A stretch of 64,000 nucleotides of DNA, taken from NCBI GenBank assembly GCA_003220225.1, contig QHRU01000039.1, positions 57,128-121,127 of the forward strand. The letters are read 5' to 3'. A model generated the notes under the pieces. It saw nothing but the letters and a program-made list of their open reading frames with translations. It made no database searches and was not told where the DNA came from. A program made the translations under genes and the position numbers. Source of the DNA: Candidatus Rokuibacteriota bacterium. Its GTDB lineage: Bacteria > Methylomirabilota > Methylomirabilia > Rokubacteriales > CSP1-6. This document shows positions 54,020-61,031 of this stretch, piece after piece. How positions within the stretch are numbered: the first letter of the stretch is position 1; every line of letters starts with the position of its first letter.

Positions 54020-55407
54020 CAGTCCTCCGCCGCGAGCTTCGCCTTGAGCACCTTGCCGGTGGCGCTGCGCGGGAGCGCGGCCATCAGGGTGACCCTCCGC
54101 GGGTACTTATACCCCGCGAGCCGCTCGCGACAGTAGGCGATGAGATCGTTCGTGGTGGCGCGCGCGTTGCCGCGCAGCACGACGAACGCGGCGACTTCCT
54201 CGCCCAGCTCGGCGTGGGGCACGCCGATCACGGCCGCCTCCGCCACGTCGGGGTGAGTCAGCAGCATCGCCTCGACCTCCGGCGGAAAGATCGAGTGCCC
54301 GGCTCTCAGAATGCGCTCGCGCTTGCGCCCGGTGATGCGCACCCAGCCGTCGCGGTCGATCGTCGCGAGATCGCCCGTGCGGAACCAGCCGTCCGCGAGC
54401 ACCGCGCGCGTGTCGTCCGGCGCGCCGAGGTAGCCGTCCGTCGCGGCCGGCGTGCGGATCAGGAGCTCGCCGCCCTCGCCGGCGGCGAGCGTGCGGCCGT
54501 CGTCGTCCACGACGCGCGCCTCGACGCCGGGCACCGCGCGGCCGACGGCGTCGGGCAGGTCGGTCGGATCGCCGGCGAGGTACGACAGCGGCCGGAACAG
54601 CTCGGTCATGCCGTAGCCCCGCAGGATGCGCACGCCCGTCCGCGCGCGCCATTCCTGTGCGAGGTCCCACGGGCAGGGCGCCGCGCCCGAGACGGCCAGC
54701 CGCAGTCGTGTGTCGCCGAAGGCGGGCAGGTCGAGCAGCCGGCGGAACATCGTCGCCACGCCGGGGAAGACGGAGATGGCTTCGCGCTTCAACAGACTGG
54801 CGACGCCGTCGGGCGTGAAGCGCTCGACGAGGCGGACCGTGCTCCCGACGAGGAGCGGGGCGAGCAGCGCGCCGTTGAGACCGAACGAGTGGGAGAGCGG
54901 CAGCGCGGCGAGCACGACGTCGTCGGGAGTCAGCTCCATCACCGGGCCGGCCCACGAGCGCTGCGCGAACTCGACGGCCGCGTGCGAGAGCAGCGCGCCC
55001 TTCGGCCGGCCCGTTGAGCCGGACGTATAGAGCACCAGCGCGGCCGACGGCGGCGCCTCGCGCGTCGTCCACCCGGCGCTCTCGGCCGCGATGTCGTCGA
55101 GCACGAGCGTGGCCTTCAGGTCGGCGAGGATCTCGGCGCGCTCCTCGCGCTTCAGCAGCGGATCGAGCGGGGCCACGGTGAGCCCGGCCTTGAGCCCGCC
55201 GAGCACGCCGACGACGAGCTGCCAGCGGTTGGGAATGACGAGCGCGACACGGTCGCCGGGACGGAGGCCCCGCCCGAGGAGGGTGCGCGCGAGCCCGCCC
55301 GCGCGCGCGTCAAGCTCGCCGTACGTGAGGGCGGCGCCGTCCCACGCGAGCGCCGTCCGGTCGGGATGGACGCGCGCCGTCGCCTCGAGCAGGGCGGCGA
55401 AGTTCAA
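54019..55407 (-). CDS. AMP-dependent acyl-CoA synthetase / ligase
   Basis: A 462-residue ANL-superfamily enzyme. The P-loop-like motif is YTSGSTGRPKGALLSH; later GYGMTELFRPL, DGWFRTGDLATIDRDGWVRITGRKR and the C-terminal catalytic Lys in RSATGKVLKAKL are intact. It activates a carboxylic acid with ATP and joins it to CoA; the binding pocket does not reveal the acid. It overlaps the RraB-like start by one base and lies 6 bases after the EamA gene. Confidence 0.93.
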   Translation of the reverse strand: MNFAALLEATARVHPDRTALAWDGAALTYGELDARAGGLARTLLGRGLRPGDRVALVIPNRWQLVVGVLGGLKAGLTVAPLDPLLKREERAEILADLKATLVLDDIAAESAGWTTREAPPSAALVLYTSGSTGRPKGALLSHAAVEFAQRSWAGPVMELTPDDVVLAALPLSHSFGLNGALLAPLLVGSTVRLVERFTPDGVASLLKREAISVFPGVATMFRRLLDLPAFGDTRLRLAVSGAAPCPWDLAQEWRARTGVRILRGYGMTELFRPLSYLAGDPTDLPDAVGRAVPGVEARVVDDDGRTLAAGEGGELLIRTPAATDGYLGAPDDTRAVLADGWFRTGDLATIDRDGWVRITGRKRERILRAGHSIFPPEVEAMLLTHPDVAEAAVIGVPHAELGEEVAAFVVLRGNARATTNDLIAYCRERLAGYKYPRRVTLMAALPRSATGKVLKAKLAAED

Positions 55408-55413
55408 GGGCGG

Positions 55414-55845
55414 TCAGCTCCGAAGGCTCAGCAGCAGCACGCCGCCTCCGACGAGCCCGATCCCCAGCCACTCGCGTAATCCCGGACGCTCGCCGAGGAA
55501 CATGACGGCGAAGACAGCGACCAGCACGACGCTGAGCTTGTCCACCGGCGCCACCTTGGAGGCGTCGCCCACCTTCAGCGCGCGGAAGTAGCAGACCCAG
55601 GATGCGCCGGTGGCCAGCGCGGAGAGCACGAGGAAGAGGGCGGACTTCGGCTGGATCTCGAACGGGCTCTGCCACTTGCCCGTCGCATAGACCAGCGCGC
55701 CCAGGGTGACCGCGACGACGGCGGTGCGGAACAGCGTCGCGAAATCGGAGTCGATCCCCTCGATGCCGACCTTGGCGAAGATCGCAGTGAGGGCGGCGAA
55801 GAGGGCCGACAGCAGGGCCCAGGGCAGCCAGCTCGACAGGGTCAT
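55414..55845 (-). CDS. Single-domain EamA transporter
   Basis: A 143-residue protein with five membrane helices and the EamA signature (WALLSALFAALTAIFAKVGIEGIDSDFATLFRT, ALKVGDASKVAPVDKLSVVLVAVFAVMFLGERP). Full drug/metabolite transporters have two such repeats; single-repeat versions like this act as dimers. It is the first gene of a minus-strand run with the ligase. Confidence 0.88.
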   Translation of the reverse strand: MTLSSWLPWALLSALFAALTAIFAKVGIEGIDSDFATLFRTAVVAVTLGALVYATGKWQSPFEIQPKSALFLVLSALATGASWVCYFRALKVGDASKVAPVDKLSVVLVAVFAVMFLGERPGLREWLGIGLVGGGVLLLSLRS

Positions 55846-55873
55846 ACGGGCTCCTTGCAGGTCATGCGCCCGG

Positions 55874-56854
55874 CTAGCCGAGGTGCATCTGCTCCAGAAC
55901 CGCCCGGCCGAGCAGGCCGTAGGGATTCGCGAGCGTCTCGTACATCTCGAAGTGGTTGTAGCCGTGGCCGACGAGCAGCTGCGCGGGCTTGCCGGCCGCC
56001 TTGACGGCGGCGGCGAAATCGCGCGTCTGGCGCTGGAATTCCGGGGTCTCGAACGTCCCGTAGGCGAGGATCAGCGGGGCGCGGAGCTTGTCGAGGTGGC
56101 GCTGCGGGCTCAGCGCGTGCTCCATCTCGTCGGTGAACTTCACGTAGCGGCTGCGCGCCGACAGGCGCACGGGCTTGAGGTCGTACATGCCGCTGCAGCA
56201 GAGCCCGCCGGAGATGATGTCCGCGGGCAGACCAAAGTCCCTCACCCAGTCGCTGATGAGCACGACGCCGGCGAGATGGGCGCCCGATGAAAACCCGGAG
56301 ACGTACAGCCGAGCGGGATCGCCGCCGAAGGTCTGCGCGTTGCGATAGACCCAGGCGACCGCGCGGCGGACCTGATCGGCCATCGGAAGCAGGCTGCCGC
56401 CCACGTCCTGCACCCGGGCGAAATCGGGCACGACGTAGTGCGCGCCCGCGTTGACGAACAGCTCGGCCGCGAATGCGTTGTCCTTCGCCACGCTCGTCCG
56501 CCAGGCGCCGCCGTGGATGAAGACGTTGATCGGGGCGTTCGGCCGCTTCGTCGTGTAGACGTCGAGCGCCTCGCTCGGCGTCGGGCCGTACGCATAGCGG
56601 CGCGGCGCGCCCAGGAGGGCCCGCACGGCCTCGCTGTTCGTCGCGTAGCGCCCGACGATCTGCTCGAGATTCGGCGCGTAGACGCTCTGGTCGTACCCCG
56701 CGTCGAGCTCGGCCTGGTCCAGGTCGAGCCAGACGCGCGGGCCTTTCACGCGCGGCGCCGGGCCCGGAGCCTGAGCGAGCGTCGAGCTGGCCGCGGCCAG
56801 CACGACGGCGGCGCCACCGCCCAGCAGGGCGCGTCGAGTCATGTCCATCGGCAT
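55874..56854 (-). CDS. Alpha/beta hydrolase (esterase / kynurenine formamidase-like)
   Basis: A 326-residue exported hydrolase. The TRRALLGGG start followed by a hydrophobic core suggests a Tat signal. The oxyanion HGGAW (114-118), nucleophile Ser189 in GFSSGAH and the likely catalytic His in GHGYNHFE fit the hormone-sensitive-lipase / arylformamidase group. Substrate unknown. Convergence is absent: mazF lies downstream-oriented in the same direction, 18 bases upstream. Confidence 0.88.
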   Translation of the reverse strand: MPMDMTRRALLGGGAAVVLAAASSTLAQAPGPAPRVKGPRVWLDLDQAELDAGYDQSVYAPNLEQIVGRYATNSEAVRALLGAPRRYAYGPTPSEALDVYTTKRPNAPINVFIHGGAWRTSVAKDNAFAAELFVNAGAHYVVPDFARVQDVGGSLLPMADQVRRAVAWVYRNAQTFGGDPARLYVSGFSSGAHLAGVVLISDWVRDFGLPADIISGGLCCSGMYDLKPVRLSARSRYVKFTDEMEHALSPQRHLDKLRAPLILAYGTFETPEFQRQTRDFAAAVKAAGKPAQLLVGHGYNHFEMYETLANPYGLLGRAVLEQMHLG

Positions 56855-56872
56855 TCCTCAGTCACGGAGATG

Positions 56873-57223
56873 TTAGCGGCCGCTGTCCGGGTCGACGAGG
56901 GCGAGAATTTTGCCGACTGTCTCCTCGAGCACGTCGGCGGGCGCACTGGCGATGCGGCGCGCCTTTCGCACTCGCCAGTCCAGGCTCTTGAGCTGATCAG
57001 AGAGAACCGCCCCCTCGACGCCGAGCCCCGCCGGAAGGAGCACCTCGAACGGGTATCCCTTCACGTGTGAAGTGATCGGGCAGCAGAGTGCCAGGCCGAC
57101 CCGGCGGTTGTACGAGCTCGGTGAGATCACCAGAGCCGGCCGATGCCCGGCCTGCTCGTGACCCGCTTGTGGACTGAACTGAAGCCACACGAGATCGCCG
57201 CGTGAGGGAACGTACGAGGCCAC
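56873..57223 (-). CDS. mazF: MazF/PemK-type mRNA endoribonuclease toxin
   Basis: A 116-residue toxin: RGDLVWLQFSPQAGHEQAGHRPALVISPSSYN and CCPITSHVKGYPFEV contain the conserved Arg (HRPALV) and Thr/Ser (PITS) of the active site. MazF cleaves mRNA at short sequences when its antitoxin is degraded. GTG start overlaps the antitoxin stop (TAGTG), so the two are coupled. Confidence 0.92.
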   Translation of the reverse strand: MASYVPSRGDLVWLQFSPQAGHEQAGHRPALVISPSSYNRRVGLALCCPITSHVKGYPFEVLLPAGLGVEGAVLSDQLKSLDWRVRKARRIASAPADVLEETVGKILALVDPDSGR

Positions 57224-57465
57224 TACCAGGTCTCGCGGCCGACCCGTTTACCCGTCGCGACCTCATCATGCAGGTTCTGCGGCTTCACCTTCTTGAGAAG
57301 GGCGCTCAGCGCGTACTTACGAGTTCGGAGTGGCCGAACCAGAAGACGGCCGTTCTCGACCGACAGATCGACGGCGGAGCCTTCCTCGACCTGGGCCTCG
57401 GCAGCAAACGACCTCGGAATCCGTAACCCGAGGCTGTTTCCCCACTTCTGAATCCGCGTCTCCAT
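57223..57465 (-). CDS. mazE: MazE/AbrB-type antitoxin
   Basis: An 80-residue antitoxin with an N-terminal swapped-hairpin DNA-binding domain: RIQKWGNSLGLRIPRSFAAE and GSAVDLSVENGRLLVRP. The C-terminal basic tail would contact MazF. The ATG at 57465 follows GGAGG by 6 bases. The pair is expected to bind its own promoter just upstream. Confidence 0.92.
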   Translation of the reverse strand: METRIQKWGNSLGLRIPRSFAAEAQVEEGSAVDLSVENGRLLVRPLRTRKYALSALLKKVKPQNLHDEVATGKRVGRETW

Positions 57466-57488
57466 GCCGTTCCTCCGGATATACAATG

Positions 57489-57518
57489 AAGATACGCTGC
57501 CGGGCCGTGACCCGTCAA
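57489..57518 (-). promoter_or_regulatory. Promoter of mazEF
   Basis: On the minus strand TTGACG (57513-57518), an 18-base spacer and TATCTT (57489-57494) precede mazE. The start of transcription would fall about 5-8 bases before the GGAGG site, so the leader is very short. The remaining bases to 57717 show nothing. Confidence 0.55.
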
Positions 57519-57717
57519 TCCCGCACTCGCGCGTTGAGGGCGTTTGGCCCTTCGCCGTCGCGGGGTTCGATTTCACTGGGCGGGAGACCGCGGCCGGATA
57601 TCGCGCAGCGCCGCGCCCATGTATCCAGTATCCGCGCTCATGGTGGAGCAGGTGGTCCGGCCCAACGTAGCGTGCGGAGCGGCCGGCGCCCCAAAGGCCG
57701 GTTATGGACCTCAAAGC

Positions 57718-59079
57718 CTACGAACCGGGCAGGAAGTCTTCGAGCCGCAGCCGCTCCCACACCTCGGGCGGCACGCGATGGCGCGGCGTGTAGCCGCCGA
57801 GCGAGGGCTTGGCCGTCGCGTCCACGCCCCACTTCGCGGTGTAGCCGTCCTCCTTGGTGGAGGGATCGAGATCGGAGCCGCGGGCGTGGGTGACGATCGT
57901 GATGTCGCGGTCGGGCTGACAGCGCGTGGCGAGCGCCCACGTGACCTGGCGGTCGTCGAAGACGTCGACGTCCTGGTCGACGACGACGACGCGCTTCATG
58001 TAGAGATCGGCGCCGAAGACGGCCATGATCGCGTTCTTGGCCTGGCCGACCAGGCGCTGCTCGATCGAGACATAGCAGGTGAACGGCGCCGGCACGCGCA
58101 CGGCGCGCACCGACGGCACCATCGCGCGCACGGCGCGATAGAGGTTGGCCTCCATTGGAATGGTCGAGAGCAGCATGTGGTCGAGGTGGGCGACGGTGAT
58201 GTCCTGGAACATCGCGTCGCGCCGGTGCGTGATCGCCTTCACCTTGACGACCTCGCGCTGGCGCTCGCCGAGGCTGTAGCCGGTGAACTCGCCGAACGGC
58301 CCCTCGGCCGTGCGCTTGCCGGGCAGGAGCTCGCACTCCAGCACCATCTCGGCGTGCGCGGGCACCAGCACGTCGGAGGTCTGGCACTTGACCAGCTCGA
58401 GCGGCTCGCCGAACAGCCCGCCCATGATCGCGCGCTCGTCCTCGTCGATCGAGCCGATGGCGAGCGCGCCGAGCGCGATGGCCGGGTGCACGCCGATCAC
58501 GAGCCCGAGCTGCAGCGCCTCGCCGCGCTGCTCGGCGATCTGCTGGAACTCCCAGAGGTGCTTGCCGAGCGTGAGGTGGATCGACGTCGTGTCGCGGCCC
58601 TGGATCATGAGCCGGTTGTACGCGCAATTCCAGGTCTCCGAGGCGGGGTCCTTCGCGAACGAGATGGCGGCGGTGATGTACGGCCCTGCGTCGCCCTGAT
58701 GGTGCACGATCTGCGGCAGCGCGTAGAGGTCCACCTCCGCGCCCTTCAGCACGACCTCGTGCACGGGCGCGGATCTCACCACGCGCGGCGCGATCGGCTT
58801 CTCCATCGCGCGCAGGTAGGTCTGGAGCATCGCGTCGGGCGCGCAGTTGAGCGCCGCGGCCAGCCGCGTGCGGCTCGCGTGGACGTTGGTCAGCACGGGG
58901 AACCTGGTGCCCTTGACGTTCTCGAAGAGCAGCACCGGGCGCTTCCGACGCTCCTTCTCGAGCTTCACGACCAAGGCAGTGATCTCGTACGCCGGGTCGA
59001 TGGGGCGCGAGATTACCTGGAACTCGTCCGACTTGCGCCGCTTGACGGTGTCCAGATAGCTGCGGAGATCCTGGCCCAT
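57718..59079 (-). CDS. UbiD family decarboxylase
   Basis: A 453-residue UbiD-type, prenylated-FMN-dependent (de)carboxylase. VLLFENVKGTRFPVLTNVHASR near the start, ITAAISFAKDP, IQGRDTTSIHL, and the catalytic region ECELLPGKRTAEGPFGEFTGYSLGERQ with the Glu-rich EGPFGEFTGY motif are present. Catalytic Arg in NRLMIQGR is conserved. The partner flavin prenyltransferase (UbiX) is not in the window. The substrate may be an aromatic or alpha,beta-unsaturated acid. Confidence 0.92.
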   Translation of the reverse strand: MGQDLRSYLDTVKRRKSDEFQVISRPIDPAYEITALVVKLEKERRKRPVLLFENVKGTRFPVLTNVHASRTRLAAALNCAPDAMLQTYLRAMEKPIAPRVVRSAPVHEVVLKGAEVDLYALPQIVHHQGDAGPYITAAISFAKDPASETWNCAYNRLMIQGRDTTSIHLTLGKHLWEFQQIAEQRGEALQLGLVIGVHPAIALGALAIGSIDEDERAIMGGLFGEPLELVKCQTSDVLVPAHAEMVLECELLPGKRTAEGPFGEFTGYSLGERQREVVKVKAITHRRDAMFQDITVAHLDHMLLSTIPMEANLYRAVRAMVPSVRAVRVPAPFTCYVSIEQRLVGQAKNAIMAVFGADLYMKRVVVVDQDVDVFDDRQVTWALATRCQPDRDITIVTHARGSDLDPSTKEDGYTAKWGVDATAKPSLGGYTPRHRVPPEVWERLRLEDFLPGS

Positions 59080-59099
59080 GGCGGCTCATTATCGCGCGA

Positions 59100-59792
59100 T
59101 CAGGCGGACTCGGCGACGTGCTTTCGGCCGTTCTGGGCGAAACGCCAGCCGAGGGCGGCGATGAGGAGGGCCAGGAGCACCGGCCCGGCCTCGAGCCAGC
59201 CGGGCAGCGGGCCCAGCCAGCGTTCGACGGCCTGGTCGCGCAGGATCATGTCGCCGGCGAAGTAGCCGAGCACGCCGCCGCCGAGCCAGACGATCCACGT
59301 GAGGCGGTTCATCAGCCACGCCAGCAGCGCGCTGCCCCACACGACGAGCGGCAGCGAGAGGCCGATGCCGACGACCACGAGCAGCAGGTCGCCGTGCGCG
59401 GCCGCCGCCACCGCCAGCACGTTGTCGAGGCTCATCGCGGCGTCGGCGATCATGATGATCCAGATCGCCTCGCGCAGCGTCGTGCCCTGGCGCACGTGCC
59501 CTGCGATCTCGGCGTTCTGGCGCACCAGCCGCAGCGCGATCCAGACGAGCAGCACGCCGCCGACCGCCTGGAGCAACGGGATCGCGAGCAGCCAGGTGGC
59601 GACGACGATGAAGGCCAGGCGCAGGACGACGGCGCCGGCCGTGCCCCAGAGGCGGCCGAAGAACTGCTGACGCTTCGGCAGCGTGCGCACGGCCAGCGCG
59701 ATGACGAGCGCGTTGTCACCGGCGAGCGTGAGGTCGATGAGGATGATGCTCGCCAGCCGCGCCCAGAACTCGGGCTCGACGAGCGCGGTCAC
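59100..59792 (-). CDS. TerC family membrane protein (YjbE-like)
   Basis: A 230-residue protein with seven predicted helices and the two TerC acidic motifs: DLTLAGDNALVIALA and MIADAAMSLDNVLAVAAAA. Relatives export manganese or protect against metal stress. The start is a GTG at 59792 overlapping the stop of an upstream 34-residue membrane-protein gene (GTGA). A stem-loop leader (59918-59969) lies further upstream. Confidence 0.9.
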   Translation of the reverse strand: MTALVEPEFWARLASIILIDLTLAGDNALVIALAVRTLPKRQQFFGRLWGTAGAVVLRLAFIVVATWLLAIPLLQAVGGVLLVWIALRLVRQNAEIAGHVRQGTTLREAIWIIMIADAAMSLDNVLAVAAAAHGDLLLVVVGIGLSLPLVVWGSALLAWLMNRLTWIVWLGGGVLGYFAGDMILRDQAVERWLGPLPGWLEAGPVLLALLIAALGWRFAQNGRKHVAESA

Positions 59793-59893
59793 TGGCCGCC
59801 CCCGAACAGCAGCCGGAACAGCGCGACGAGTGCCTTACCGACGACGACGAGGGCGATCGCGATGGCGAGGCCCTGATAGCGATTGACGGACAT
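59789..59893 (-). CDS. 34-residue membrane protein encoded with TerC
   Basis: ATG at 59893 follows AAGGAGAACGGAC, a strong ribosome-binding site, and encodes MSVNRYQGLAIAIALVVVGK plus ALVALFRLLFGGGQ: one hydrophobic helix followed by a Gly-rich end. The stop overlaps the terC GTG (GTGA), so translation of terC is probably coupled to it. Either a small partner of TerC or a regulatory leader ORF. Confidence 0.65.
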   Translation of the reverse strand: MSVNRYQGLAIAIALVVVGKALVALFRLLFGGGQ

Positions 59894-59917
59894 GTCCGTT
59901 CTCCTTGCAAAGCAAAC

Positions 59918-59969
59918 CCACGTCGAGCCGGCGGGCAGACGGACTCCGCCGGCGGTGTCGGGAACGTGG
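59918..59969 (-). promoter_or_regulatory. Structured leader ahead of the TerC genes
   Basis: On the minus strand CCACGT (59964-59969) pairs with ACGTGG (59918-59923), enclosing a GC-rich inner stem (GCCGGCGG with CCGCCGGC). It lies 24 bases before the ATG at 59893. TerC genes are often under manganese (yybP-ykoY) riboswitches, but I do not see that motif's conserved core, so this is only a structured leader. Confidence 0.3.
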
Positions 59970-59983
59970 AGCGAGGAGAACGG

Positions 59984-60295
59984 CTAGTGGTCTTCGGCGG
60001 GCGCGGGCTGCGGCGGCGGGATCGCGAGGTGGACGACGCGAGTGACGCGGACTCGGCGCGCGGGGCGCGCGATGCGGCGGCGCGTCGCGACGACGGGGCG
60101 CACGGTCGCGGCGTCTCGCCGGGGCGCGGGCGCCTGGTGCCTGGCGCCGGCGGGCTGCCGGCGCTTGTCGGCACGGACGGCCTCTTCCTCGTCGTCCTCC
60201 CAGACGAGCGTGCCGTGCGGGCTCGGCTCGAGCGGGACGGCCACGTCGAAGCCGACCGCCATCAGCGCGGCAAAGAGCAGGCGGCGGAACTTCAC
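59984..60295 (-). CDS. Small exported basic protein, unknown function
   Basis: A 103-residue protein with a probable signal peptide (MKFRRLLFAALMAVGFDVAV) and an Arg/Pro/Ala-rich low-complexity remainder. No domain is recognised. It is transcribed ahead of the TerC genes. Confidence 0.5.
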   Translation of the reverse strand: MKFRRLLFAALMAVGFDVAVPLEPSPHGTLVWEDDEEEAVRADKRRQPAGARHQAPAPRRDAATVRPVVATRRRIARPARRVRVTRVVHLAIPPPQPAPAEDH

Positions 60296-60326
60296 GCGAC
60301 TATCTTACCCGGGAACGGGCGGCGCC

Positions 60327-61031
60327 TCACTCCGCGGCGAGCCGGTAACCGACGCCCGCCTCGGTCAAGAGATAGCGCGGCCGCGCCGCGTCGGCCTCGA
60401 GCTTGCGCCGCAGGTGCGCCATGTAGACGCGCAGATAGTGCGCCTGCTCGGTGGCGTTCGGCCCCCAGACCTCGCCGAGCAGCTGGCGATGGGTGATGAC
60501 CTTGCCCGCGTGATGGACGAGCACGGCCAGCAGGCGGTACTCGATCGGCGTGAGGTGCACCTGCGCGCCGCCGACGGTCACCCGCCGCACCGCGAGGTCG
60601 ACGTGCAGCTCGCCGAAGCTGAATGCGGACTCCAGCGCGCCGTCCGACACGCGCGCGCGGTGGCGGAGGGCGACGCGCATGCGCGCCATCAGCTCGCCGA
60701 CGCCGAAGGGCTTGGAGAGATAGTCGTCCGCGCCCGCGTCGAGCGCGGCGACCTTGTCCGCCTCCTGGCCCCGGGCGGACAGCACGATCACCGGAACCGC
60801 GCTCCACTCGCGCACCTTACGGATGACGTCCAGGCCGTCCATGTCGGGCAGCCCGAGGTCGAGGATGACGACGTCGGGCTGGCGGCTGGCGACCTCCACG
60901 AGCCCATCGGCGCCCGTGCCTGCCTCGTGGACGCGGAAGCCCTGGCCGGCCAGCGCCGCGCGCAGGAAGCGGCGGATCTGCGGCTCGTCCTCGACGACGA
61001 CAACGCACGGATCCGGCCGCGCCTCAGCCAC
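60327..61031 (-). CDS. kdpE: KdpE response regulator
   Basis: A 234-residue OmpR-family regulator: receiver with phospho-Asp58 (VVILDLGLP), switch Ser in VLSARG, Lys in LSKPFG, then a winged-helix DNA-binding domain (HLTPIEYRLLAVLVHHAGKVITHRQLL...VWGPN, YLRVYMAHLRRKLE). The pattern is typical of KdpE. Its start overlaps kdpD by 8 bases. It would normally switch on kdpFABC at low potassium, but those genes are not in the window. Confidence 0.93.
   Translation of the reverse strand: MAEARPDPCVVVVEDEPQIRRFLRAALAGQGFRVHEAGTGADGLVEVASRQPDVVILDLGLPDMDGLDVIRKVREWSAVPVIVLSARGQEADKVAALDAGADDYLSKPFGVGELMARMRVALRHRARVSDGALESAFSFGELHVDLAVRRVTVGGAQVHLTPIEYRLLAVLVHHAGKVITHRQLLGEVWGPNATEQAHYLRVYMAHLRRKLEADAARPRYLLTEAGVGYRLAAE

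Noticed and set aside
59918..59969. yybP-ykoY manganese riboswitch
   Set aside because: The family context fits, but the conserved core sequences are not visible; listed only as a structured leader.
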